Shown here piece by piece: positions 6,391-13,569 of a DNA stretch of 64,000 bases. Position 1 is the stretch's first letter. Each line of letters begins with the position of its first letter. This DNA comes from JBMOMT01 sp049324835 (GTDB lineage: Bacteria; Chloroflexota; Anaerolineae; CAYNKW01). The DNA lies in assembly GCA_049324835.1 (NCBI GenBank), contig JBMOMT010000032.1:1-64000 (forward strand). Direction: 5' to 3'. Position numbers and translations under genes: made by a program. Below the pieces are notes generated by a model. It was not told the origin of the DNA. It made no database searches and saw only the letters and a list, made by a program, of their open reading frames with translations.

Positions 6391-7991
6391 TATTCCGTCT
6401 CCACGATGCCAGTGCTGACCACGTCGCCCGGCTCCAGGCCGCTGATAATCTCGGCGCTGGTGTAATCCATCAGGCCCACCTGGACCATGCGCAGTTTGGG
6501 CTCGCCATCTTCCATGACAAAAACGGCGTACTGGCCGGGCGCAAGCTCGCGCAGGGCCTCTACCGGCACCAGCAGCGCGCCTTCCACCCGCCCGCCGATG
6601 ACCTCGACGGCGGCGCTCAGCCCCACCGGCAGGGTTTGCGGCTTGGCAAACGATTCCGCATCCAGCGAGACCAATCCCTGCACCGCCGATACGCCATCGA
6701 CCGTGACCAGCATCGGTTCTATCTGTACCACGTGACCGGTAAAGGTCTGTTCGGCGAGGGCGTCAAAGACGACCTGCACCTCGTAGCCGATGGCGATCTT
6801 GTCCAGCTCGGTTTCGTCGAGGAGAATCTCGACCATGGGCCAGCTCAGATCGGCCAGCGTCAGCAGGGGGGTGGCACCCACCGTCTCGCCGGCCTGGGCG
6901 TTGAGGGCCACCACGGTGCCGGCCACCGGCGCGGTGAGGATGGTCTGTTCCAGGGCGCGATTGGCGGCTTCCAGGTTGAGCTGGGCCTGGGCCAGCGCGA
7001 TTTCGGCCTGGGTGGTGTCGCTGTGCCCGGCGGCCCATTGGGCGGCTTCCAGGTTGAGCCGGGCCTGGGTCAGGCTCAGTTCGGCCTGCTGCACCTGGAT
7101 GCGCGCCGCTTCGATATCGGCGGCATCGACGCCGGCCTGGGCGTTCTGCAGGGCGGCCCGCGCGCTGAGCACCTGGGTCCAGGCGTTGAGCAGGTCGCTG
7201 TCGTTGACGCCGATGACGGCCAGGTTATAGCTGGCCTGGGCGATCTCCAGGTTGTCTTTGGCTTTTTCCAGGGCGCGGGCGGTTGCCTCGCGCTCGACAT
7301 CGATGTTCTTTTCCCAATCGCGGCTGCTGTCCATGGCGTTGGTATAGTCGGCCTCAGCATCGGCCAGAGCGGCGATGGCCTGTTCCAGGTTGACGCGGGC
7401 CGTGGTGAGCTGATCGTCTTTGAGCTCGGAGCGGGCGGCCACTTCGGTATAATCGGCCTCGGCGGCTTGCAGGTTGGCCTGAGCCAGCTCGACGGCTGTT
7501 GCATCGGGCGTCCAACTGAGGAGTTGGTCGAGTTTGAGTTGCGCCGCGGCCAGACCGGCTTCGGCCTGGGCCACCTGAATCTCGGCCAGGGCCACGGCCC
7601 GCTGCGCGGCGGTGGTATCTTGCTGCGCGGTCAGGGTGGCCTCGGCCTGGGCCACCTGGAGCTCGGCGGCGGTCACGGCCTTGATGGCGTCGGTGTCGTC
7701 GAGACGGGCCAGTGCGTCGCCGGCCTCCACTTTATCGCCGACGCTGACCCATACCTCGGCCAGCGTGCCGCCGCTGCGGAAACCGAGGGCGATTTCCGAG
7801 ACCGGCGCCAGGGCGCCGGCGCCGCTGGCCGAGATGACCAGATCGCCCTGGCGGACTTGGGTCGTTTTGATGGTGGGTTCGGCTGGTTCCTGGGCCGGCA
7901 GGTAGATGCTGTTGTAATAGTAATAACCGCCGCCGGCGGCGGCCAGCACGAGAACGAACAGTACGATCCAGATGGTTTTTTTGCGAAACAT
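6390..7991 (-). CDS. Membrane-fusion (HlyD/MacA-like) periplasmic adaptor with long coiled coil
   Basis: This 533-aa protein has an N-terminal membrane anchor (about residues 4-24) followed by the first lipoyl half (VSASGAGALAPVSEI..., about 50-95). A very long alpha-helical hairpin is rich in LA-AQAEL-LEAA repeats (about 100-345). The second lipoyl half and beta-barrel lie at about 350-470, and the membrane-proximal domain is at the C-terminus. In MacA-type pumps this adaptor links the ABC permease to the outside and stimulates ATPase activity. The hairpin is longer than in E. coli MacA, possibly suiting a multilayered or thick envelope. ATG 7991 has GGAGG five bases upstream; the TTG four codons earlier is rejected. 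Confidence 0.92.
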   Translation of the reverse strand: MFRKKTIWIVLFVLVLAAAGGGYYYYNSIYLPAQEPAEPTIKTTQVRQGDLVISASGAGALAPVSEIALGFRSGGTLAEVWVSVGDKVEAGDALARLDDTDAIKAVTAAELQVAQAEATLTAQQDTTAAQRAVALAEIQVAQAEAGLAAAQLKLDQLLSWTPDATAVELAQANLQAAEADYTEVAARSELKDDQLTTARVNLEQAIAALADAEADYTNAMDSSRDWEKNIDVEREATARALEKAKDNLEIAQASYNLAVIGVNDSDLLNAWTQVLSARAALQNAQAGVDAADIEAARIQVQQAELSLTQARLNLEAAQWAAGHSDTTQAEIALAQAQLNLEAANRALEQTILTAPVAGTVVALNAQAGETVGATPLLTLADLSWPMVEILLDETELDKIAIGYEVQVVFDALAEQTFTGHVVQIEPMLVTVDGVSAVQGLVSLDAESFAKPQTLPVGLSAAVEVIGGRVEGALLVPVEALRELAPGQYAVFVMEDGEPKLRMVQVGLMDYTSAEIISGLEPGDVVSTGIVETE

Positions 7992-8096
7992 GAGCGCCTC
8001 CAAAGGAATGTTGGAATGTTTGACTGCGGGAAACGAGAGACAAACGCAGATGGGAACGAGGCGCTTTGCTCGCCCCCATCTGCCGTTTGCGTTGGA

Positions 8097-8489
8097 TCAA
8101 CGGCCTGCGGCCCGTCGACCCATCATCTGACCGCCGACCGGGGTGCCATCGCACTCGCCGTCGGCGTAGTCGGCGCCGTCCATCAGGTGCGCGCCGCGGC
8201 CGATGCCCCGGCCGTATCCCTCGCCCAGCGCCTCGCCGTGGAGGTCGCACACACCATCGCCGTCCTCGTCCACGAACTCGGAGCCGTCACAGTCCTCCGT
8301 GTAACGATCGTTGATCCCGTCGCCATCCTCATCGACAAAGCCCCAGGCATGTCCGAGGCTCAAGCCAACCCGATCTCGCACGCCATCGCTGTCGTCGCCC
8401 GGTCCCTGGGCCAAAGCAATCCCGGCAAAAACCGTCACGATCAATGCCGCTGTTACCACACTACCGACTATTTTCATCCACTTGTTCAT
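8097..8489 (-). CDS. Small secreted protein with DEDGDG calcium-binding repeats
   Basis: This 130-aa protein has a Sec signal (hydrophobic residues about 7-27, ending AGIALA) and two copies of an acidic loop, FVDEDGDGIND and FVDEDGDGVCD. A Gly/Arg-rich, Met-containing tail follows. The loops match the D-x-D-x-D-G pattern of thrombospondin type-3, dockerin and EF-hand-like Ca2+-binding repeats. It is the first gene of the efflux operon (98 bp before the adaptor gene) with GGGAGA upstream of its ATG. I infer an extracytoplasmic metal-binding accessory or sensor for the pump; no named family is recognised. Confidence 0.7.
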   Translation of the reverse strand: MNKWMKIVGSVVTAALIVTVFAGIALAQGPGDDSDGVRDRVGLSLGHAWGFVDEDGDGINDRYTEDCDGSEFVDEDGDGVCDLHGEALGEGYGRGIGRGAHLMDGADYADGECDGTPVGGQMMGRRAAGR

Positions 8490-8553
8490 TTTTATCTCCC
8501 TTCAGATTTGTCTGGTTGTGGATAGCCGCTGGCTTCTGGCCAACTCTGATCAC

Positions 8554-8559
8554 ATTATA
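8554..8559 (-). promoter_or_regulatory. -10 element of the efflux operon promoter
   Basis: On the minus strand this reads TATAAT, a perfect sigma-70-type -10 box about 65 bases upstream of the first operon gene. At the 17-base spacing the -35 position reads only AAGATC, so the promoter probably needs an activator. The direct repeats at 8579-8607 overlap that position. Confidence 0.6.
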
Positions 8560-8578
8560 GCCGCCATTTTTGAAGAGA

Positions 8579-8607
8579 TCTTGAAGAAAATGTGAGGAAA
8601 ATGTGAA
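8579..8607 (-). promoter_or_regulatory. Three direct repeats at 11-bp spacing, putative OmpR/PhoB-type response-regulator site
   Basis: In plus-strand orientation the site is TCTTGAA-GAAA-ATGTGAG-GAAA-ATGTGAA: three 7-mers separated by identical GAAA spacers, giving an 11-bp period. This matches the architecture of pho-box-like operators, which OmpR/PhoB-family dimers bind on one DNA face. It covers the poor -35 region of the efflux operon, as expected for a class II activator. The cognate regulator is not encoded next to it. Confidence 0.55.
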
Positions 8608-8916
8608 GGCTGGCGAGCCTGGGGGGGCGCCGGTGAGTCGGCCACGATTGATAGGGAGGAACCGACCCGGCAGAGCGAGCAGATCGGGCGGGGTTGGCGT
8701 TCGCCGCTGACGAGCGTCGAGCTGCTATCAGAAATGCGCCTGAACTCCTCGAGGGGGCAAATTCCTCACAAACCGAGCAGGATTTCACCGCCGAGCACGC
8801 GGAGAGAAAATCAGCAAGTCTCTGCGCCCTCTGCATCTCTGCGGTGAGACAAACCTGTCGGTTTGAGGCGAAGCTTTGTTAGGCAGTTACGATAGTTGAG
8901 ACCCTTTTATAATTGA
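8608..8916. other. Gene-free stretch containing a small palindromic dispersed repeat
   Basis: No convincing gene is visible here. Positions about 8783-8848 hold a degenerate copy of a motif I know as dispersed in Chloroflexota and cyanobacterial genomes: TTTCACCGC...GAG paired with an inverted CTCTGCGGTGAGA end, with CTCTGCGCCCTCTGC between. The rest shows no structure that I can support. Confidence 0.45.
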
Positions 8917-9129
8917 TCAAGTATCGACAAAAGCGAGCACCCTGGCGTGAAGGATGTCGCGGACAAAGCCCAGGAAAGCGAAATTGAAGTAGGCGGCGTC
9001 GGCCCACACGGCGCGGATACGCCGGCGGTAGAGCAGGAGTACATTCGAAGGCCAACTCCGGGCGGCATGGGGGTCGTCGTGGTACCAGGCGGCCAACAAA
9101 CTGCCTTGTGGTGTGCATTTTTCGACCAA
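8917..9129 (-). pseudogene. Possible transposase remnant
   Basis: A 70-codon minus-strand frame encodes a peptide with LLLYRRRIRAVWADAAYF and FLGFVRDIL. The pattern resembles the segment around the second catalytic Asp of DDE transposases (ADAAYF...FL...R). It has no start site, no ribosome-binding site and no recognisable N- or C-terminal domain, so it is at most a decayed fragment. The 160 bases from 9130 to 9290 hold nothing I can identify beyond the leader of the next gene. Confidence 0.3.
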
Positions 9130-9290
9130 TTGGAGTATACTCGTGTGCGTCCCTCTTGTGTGAAGTGAGTGCTGTTCTTCCTACCAGCATTATACCCCTT
9201 CACACAGGCGATTCAACCGTTACTCTGCATTACGAAAGGGTCTCTAAAGTCAGAACCGTTTCAGCGAATGGACAGCGGAAAGGCGCTGGT

Positions 9291-10757
9291 ATGCAGAAAT
9301 TGAACTGGCAAAGGTTACCTCAACTGCTGCTCTCGTCCAACCGTCGCGTGGCCACAGCGGCGGCGTTGACCGTCTGTCTGGTGGGCGGGGGTCTGGCCGG
9401 CGTGATGCTCGGCTTCCTGGGCCCGCTGCTGACGGTGGCCGCAGCAGCGGCGATGATCGGCGGCCTGTTGATGCTGCGCGATGTGGAATGGGGCTTTTTC
9501 GCCGTGGTGGGCGTCTCGACGTTGCTGCCGTTCGGCGCGCTGCCGGTGCGCATCGGCTTTACGCCCACTTTTCTCGACGTGGCCCTGCTGCTGCTCTTTT
9601 TCGTCTGGTTCATGCGCCTGGTTACCCGGCGACAGCAGGATTTTATCACCTCGTCGCTGGCCGGGCCGGTGGTGGCCTTTATGGCGCTGGCTGTGGTGGC
9701 CTTTGTGGCCGGGCTGGCCCACGCGCCGCTGACCTCTTTTGTGCTGCGCCACTTTGCCGAGATCCTGCTGGGCATCGCCATGTTCTTTGCCACGATCAAC
9801 GTCATCCGCTCGCTGGATCAGGTGGAGCGTATCCTGAGGGTGCTGATCCTGGGCAGTTTTGCGGCGGCCGTCATCGGCCTGGGGCTCTATTTTATGCCAC
9901 ACGAGTGGAGCATCCGGTTGCTCTCCGGGTTGGGACGCCTGGGTTATCCCACCGGCACGGGTGTGCTGCGTTTCATCAACGACGACCCCGATGGCATCAT
10001 GCGCGCCGTGTCCACCTCGGTCGATCCCAACACGCTGGGCGGGCTGTTCATCCTGGTGGGCGCGCTGCTGGCGCCGCAGCTTTTCGCCGCCAGACCGCTC
10101 TTCCGGCGGCGCTGGACGATCTTCATGCTGGGCGCCATCGGCCTGTGCCTGCTTCTCACCTTTTCGCGCGGCTCGATGGCCGGCCTGGTGGCGGCGCTGA
10201 GCCTGCTGGGCGCGCTGCGCTACCGCAGGTTGCTGCCGATCCTGCTCATCGTGGCCGTGGTGATCCTGATCGTCCCCCAGACCCAGGATTACGTGACCAA
10301 CCTGGTCGCCGGGCTGACGATCCAGGACCGCTCTACGCAGATGCGCATGGGCGAGTACAAAGACGCTCTGATCGTCATCTCGCGCTACCCGCTGTTGGGC
10401 GTGGGTTTCGCCGGCACACCAGAGTCGGACATCTACCTGGGCGTCTCGATGCTCTACCTGATCATCGCCGAAGAGATGGGGCTGGTGGGGTTGGTGGTGT
10501 TTCTGATCGCCGTGGGCAGCTTTTTCAGCTTTGCCTGGCGAGCCTGGCAGAGCCTGCGCCCCACAGCCACAGACGACCGCCGCGAAGCCCTGTTGTTGGG
10601 CCTCACGGCGGCAGTGGCCGGCGCGATGGTCGGCGGTATATTCGATCACTATCTATTCAACCTGGAATTTCCCCACGCCGTATCGCTGTTCTGGATGCTC
10701 ATGGGGCTGGCGGTGAGCGTGGCACACCCATCATCGGAGGCAAAACAGATCGCATGA
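9291..10757 (+). CDS. O-antigen ligase / polymerase-like membrane protein (Wzy_C family)
   Basis: This 488-aa protein has about twelve membrane helices. A central to C-terminal Wzy_C/O-antigen-ligase region contains LTFSRGSMAGLVAALSLL and a loop with RYPLLGVGFAG preceding a conserved helix pair. Family members join sugar chains to lipid carriers or polymerise surface glycans at the outer face of the membrane. The context (Nudix gene overlapping by 4 bp; glycan genes nearby on the other strand) supports an exopolysaccharide role but cannot separate ligase from polymerase. ATG 9291 is preceded by GGAAAGG; longer upstream frames lack initiation signals. Confidence 0.8.
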   Translation: MQKLNWQRLPQLLLSSNRRVATAAALTVCLVGGGLAGVMLGFLGPLLTVAAAAAMIGGLLMLRDVEWGFFAVVGVSTLLPFGALPVRIGFTPTFLDVALLLLFFVWFMRLVTRRQQDFITSSLAGPVVAFMALAVVAFVAGLAHAPLTSFVLRHFAEILLGIAMFFATINVIRSLDQVERILRVLILGSFAAAVIGLGLYFMPHEWSIRLLSGLGRLGYPTGTGVLRFINDDPDGIMRAVSTSVDPNTLGGLFILVGALLAPQLFAARPLFRRRWTIFMLGAIGLCLLLTFSRGSMAGLVAALSLLGALRYRRLLPILLIVAVVILIVPQTQDYVTNLVAGLTIQDRSTQMRMGEYKDALIVISRYPLLGVGFAGTPESDIYLGVSMLYLIIAEEMGLVGLVVFLIAVGSFFSFAWRAWQSLRPTATDDRREALLLGLTAAVAGAMVGGIFDHYLFNLEFPHAVSLFWMLMGLAVSVAHPSSEAKQIA

Positions 10758-11305
10758 TGCAAAAATGGCACGTACGAGACACCCGATTGGTGTACGAGCA
10801 TGCACCGTGGTTGAGGATCTGGGAGCAGGACGTCACCCTGCCCAATGGCGCGACGATCCACGGCTACATCCTGACCGAATCGCGCGACGTGGGTATGGTG
10901 CTGGCTCTCACCCCGGAGCAGCAGGTGATCCTGGTGGAGCAGTACAAACACGGCATCGGCGATACCGAGATCGACCTGCCGGCCGGCTACCTCGATCCCG
11001 ACGACCTCTCGCCGCTGGCCGGCACGCAGCGTGAACTGTTGGAAGAGACGGGCTACGGCGGCGGCGATTGGCAGCCCCTGGGCCATTTCGTGACCAACCC
11101 CAATCGCGGCCAGGATCGTTTTCACTTTTTCCTGGCCCAGAACGTCCGCCCGGTGACCGAGCCGCACCTGGACCCGACCGAAGAGATCAACCTGCACCTG
11201 GTGCCGCTGGCCCAATTGCGCCCCTGGCTGGCCGAGCACGCGCCCAGCCTGGCGTCCATGACCGGCCTGCTGCTGGGCCTGGAAGCATTAGGGGCGAGTC
11301 GGTGA
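10754..11305 (+). CDS. Nudix hydrolase, ADP-ribose-pyrophosphatase-like
   Basis: This 183-aa Nudix protein has the box LPAGYLDPDD...TQRELLEETGY (about residues 75-102). The REL-x-EE-x-G core with its metal-binding glutamates is intact. The first half is one residue longer than the G-x5-E-x7-RE consensus, and Asp stands where Glu is usual. The preceding ILVEQYKHGIGD resembles ADP-ribose/NDP-sugar pyrophosphatases. Its ATG overlaps the stop of the Wzy-like gene (ATGA), so the two are translationally coupled; it may clear nucleotide sugars. The start could equally be the adjacent ATG at 10757. GGAGG lies 13 bases upstream, slightly far. Confidence 0.88.
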   Translation: MMQKWHVRDTRLVYEHAPWLRIWEQDVTLPNGATIHGYILTESRDVGMVLALTPEQQVILVEQYKHGIGDTEIDLPAGYLDPDDLSPLAGTQRELLEETGYGGGDWQPLGHFVTNPNRGQDRFHFFLAQNVRPVTEPHLDPTEEINLHLVPLAQLRPWLAEHAPSLASMTGLLLGLEALGASR

Positions 11306-11315
11306 CTCGCCCCTG
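11284..11315. terminator. Short hairpin overlapping the Nudix stop codon
   Basis: AGGGGCGAGTC / GACTCGCCCCT forms an 11-bp stem around the stop codon. There is no T run after it, so it is more likely a weak terminator or RNA-end stabiliser. Confidence 0.4.
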
Positions 11316-11389
11316 AAATCGAGATTGTTACCGTATAGCACTCTGGCAGGCATGATTGGATGGCTGAGCGCTGGCCCTCTGTCCAGGCG

Positions 11390-11437
11390 GATTCCCCAAC
11401 TCGTTGGGGAACCTGCCCCCCAACGAGTTGGGGAATC
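11390..11437. terminator. Long nested inverted repeat between convergent genes
   Basis: Two perfect 20-bp arms (11390-11409 and 11418-11437) flank an 8-base loop, and each arm contains a near-palindrome CCCCAAC..GTTGGGG. It sits between the Nudix gene (+) and S-adenosylhomocysteinase (-), so a bidirectional terminator fits. The nested symmetry is also typical of REP-like dispersed palindromes. Confidence 0.6.
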
Positions 11438-11487
11438 CTGACCTTGCCGACTTGTGGCTCGCCCATCCAACGAGCCTCGACAGGATA

Positions 11488-12753
11488 CTAGGTTCCCTCT
11501 TCCCAGGAAGTCAGGTAGCGCGCCTGTTCGGCGGTGAGGCTATCGATCTGCACCCCCATGGCCGCCAGTTTGAGCCGGGCGACGGTGCGGTCGATCTCTT
11601 GCGGCACCGGGTAGACGGTGCGATCGAGGGTGGCGTGATGCCGGGCGATGTGTTCGGCGCACAGGGCCTGGTTGGCAAAACTCATGTCCATCACCGCGCT
11701 GGGATGGCCCTCGGCGGCAGCCAGGTTGACCAATCGCCCCTCGCCCAGCAGGTTGATGCGGCGACCATCGTTCAGCCGGTATTGTTGCAGCGATGGCCGC
11801 ATCTGACGCACCTCTTGGGACATGGCGGCCAGCGCCGGGAGGTTGATCTCGACGTTAAAGTGGCCCGAGTTGGCGATGATGGCGCCGTCTTTCATCACCT
11901 CAAAGTGCTGCCGATCCAGCACGTTGATATCGCCGGTGGAGGTGATAAAAATTTCGCCAATGTTGGCCGCCTGGAGCATGGGCATGACGCGGTAACCATC
12001 CATGACCGCCTCCAGGGCGCGCAGCGGATCCACTTCGGTGACGATGACGTTGGCCCCCATGCCCCGCGCCCGCATGGCGATGCCCCGCGAGCACCAGCCA
12101 TAACCACCCACCACAAAAGCCTTGCCCGCCAGCAGCGTGTTGGTGGCCCGCAGGATGCCGTCGATGGTCGATTGGCCGGTGCCGTAACGGTTGTCGAAAA
12201 AGTGTTTGGTCATGGCGTCGTTGACAGCCACGATGGGGTAACGCAGCACGCCGTCGGCGGCCATGGCCCGCAGGCGGATGACGCCGGTGGTGGTTTCTTC
12301 TGTGCCGCCCAACACGTCGCTCAGCAGATCGGTGCGGTTTTTGTGCAGGGTCGATACCAGATCGGCGCCGTCATCCATGGTGAGATGAGGGCGATGATCC
12401 AGGGCGGCGTGGATGTGCCGATAATAGGCGGCGTTATCCACGCCGGTGATGGCAAAGACGGGCATGTCCAGATCGGCCACCAGGGCGGCGGCGACATCAT
12501 CCTGCGTAGAGAGTGGGTTGGAGGCGCACAGCCGCACCTCTGCCCCGCCGGCCTGGAGCACACGCATCAGATTGGCCGTCTCGGTGGTCACGTGCAGGCA
12601 GGCAGCCAGTCGCAGCCCTTTGAGGGGCTGTTCGCGGCCAAAGCGCTCTTCGATGAGGGCCAGCACCGGCATCTCTTGGGCAGCCCAGGCGATGCGTTTG
12701 CGGCCCTGGTCGGCCAGGGAAAGGTCTTTGACGTCGTAACTTGAGGCAGTCAT
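11488..12753 (-). CDS. ahcY: S-adenosylhomocysteinase
   Basis: This 421-aa enzyme hydrolyses S-adenosylhomocysteine to adenosine and homocysteine, relieving product inhibition of methyltransferases. Visible motifs are substrate-site HVTTETANL and MDDGADL, EETTTGVIRL, catalytic NDAMTKHFFDNRYGTGQS, and the NAD-binding glycine loop GGYGWCSRG. The usual GYGWCGRG has one Gly-to-Ser change. It is the short form, lacking the roughly 40-residue insert of many bacterial enzymes, as in archaeal/thermophile-type proteins. ATG 12753 has AAGGAG. It is co-directional with a GNAT gene and an adenosine kinase gene, whose enzyme would consume the adenosine product. Confidence 0.96.
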   Translation of the reverse strand: MTASSYDVKDLSLADQGRKRIAWAAQEMPVLALIEERFGREQPLKGLRLAACLHVTTETANLMRVLQAGGAEVRLCASNPLSTQDDVAAALVADLDMPVFAITGVDNAAYYRHIHAALDHRPHLTMDDGADLVSTLHKNRTDLLSDVLGGTEETTTGVIRLRAMAADGVLRYPIVAVNDAMTKHFFDNRYGTGQSTIDGILRATNTLLAGKAFVVGGYGWCSRGIAMRARGMGANVIVTEVDPLRALEAVMDGYRVMPMLQAANIGEIFITSTGDINVLDRQHFEVMKDGAIIANSGHFNVEINLPALAAMSQEVRQMRPSLQQYRLNDGRRINLLGEGRLVNLAAAEGHPSAVMDMSFANQALCAEHIARHHATLDRTVYPVPQEIDRTVARLKLAAMGVQIDSLTAEQARYLTSWEEGT

Positions 12754-12792
12754 CGGTTCTCCTTTGATACAGGTTGGTTGATCGGCGGTCGA

Positions 12793-13569
12793 TCAGCGGC
12801 TGCGGCGCCGGGCCACCACCTCGACATAGCGGCAGTGTTCTCTGAAGCCCATGCGCCGGTAGATGCGATAGGCCGCCTGGTTTTCCTCAAAAACGTTGAG
12901 CACCACGGTCTGGATGCGCCGTGAGAGCAGTTCTTGCACCACGGCGGCGGTGCAGCGTGCACCCAGCCCTCGTTGGCGGTAGGCCGGGTGGGTGAACACA
13001 TTGCCCACGGCGGCCACGCCATACATCTCGGAAACGACGTGCGTCCCGGCGGTCGAAACCAGACGATCCCGATCCGTCACGCCGTAAAAGACGCCCTGCG
13101 CCACCTGATAGGGGCTAAAGGCCAGGCCCTCAGCCATGACGTACAGCCGCTCCAATTGACGGCTGTAGGCGGGTGAGAGTGGCAAAACCTCACCATCGGT
13201 CGGCTGGAAAGCAGCCACGTCGAGCACCATACGTATCACCCGTTGCGTCTGGAGCGGCAGGTAAAAGGCTTGCAGCACCGCCAGATGTTCGCGAGGCGCA
13301 CTGGCGCACACCAGCCGGGGGCGTAACGCCGATCCCAAGATCACCGGCAGGCCAGCAGCCTCGCCCATGAGAAACAGCGCTGCCGGCTCCAGGCCGGTGA
13401 AATGGAGGGCCAGGGTCTTGGGTTGGCCATCGGCCTCGGCAACACACCATTCGGTGTGTTTGAACAACTCGGGCTCGAGGTCGCCGATGGCATAGGCGGC
13501 ATAGACCCGGTCGCGCTCCAGGAAGGCCAGAATCTCGGCGGGTTCGGTCAGTCTACGGACGTTCCACAT
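12793..13569 (-). CDS. GNAT-family N-acetyltransferase
   Basis: This 258-aa protein has a C-terminal GNAT fold. The acetyl-CoA-binding loop reads VFTHPAYRQRGLGARCTAAVV (the R-x-x-G-x-G/A type, about residues 185-205). It is followed by VVLNVFEENQAAYRIYRRMGF, the typical beta5/alpha4 region ending YRRMGF. The N-terminal half (about 1-130) resembles the duplicated GNAT-like domain of two-lobed family members. The substrate is unknown. It overlaps the adenosine kinase stop by 17 bp and is followed by ahcY after 39 bp, so it belongs to the SAM-cycle operon. Its ribosome-binding site is weak, suggesting coupled translation. Confidence 0.85.
   Translation of the reverse strand: MWNVRRLTEPAEILAFLERDRVYAAYAIGDLEPELFKHTEWCVAEADGQPKTLALHFTGLEPAALFLMGEAAGLPVILGSALRPRLVCASAPREHLAVLQAFYLPLQTQRVIRMVLDVAAFQPTDGEVLPLSPAYSRQLERLYVMAEGLAFSPYQVAQGVFYGVTDRDRLVSTAGTHVVSEMYGVAAVGNVFTHPAYRQRGLGARCTAAVVQELLSRRIQTVVLNVFEENQAAYRIYRRMGFREHCRYVEVVARRRSR

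Noticed and set aside
6636..8525. 629-codon plus-strand frame opposite the adaptor protein gene
   Set aside because: Gly/Leu repeats simply mirror the Ala/Gln heptads of the coiled coil; it also runs across an intergenic gap.
8554..8607. CRISPR-like repeats in the efflux leader
   Set aside because: Repeat units are 7 bp with 4-bp spacers, far too short; they fit a regulator site.
9488..10753. In-frame upstream extension of the Nudix gene across the Wzy-like gene
   Set aside because: The extension has shadow composition; the ATGA overlap and domain start place the real start at 10754.
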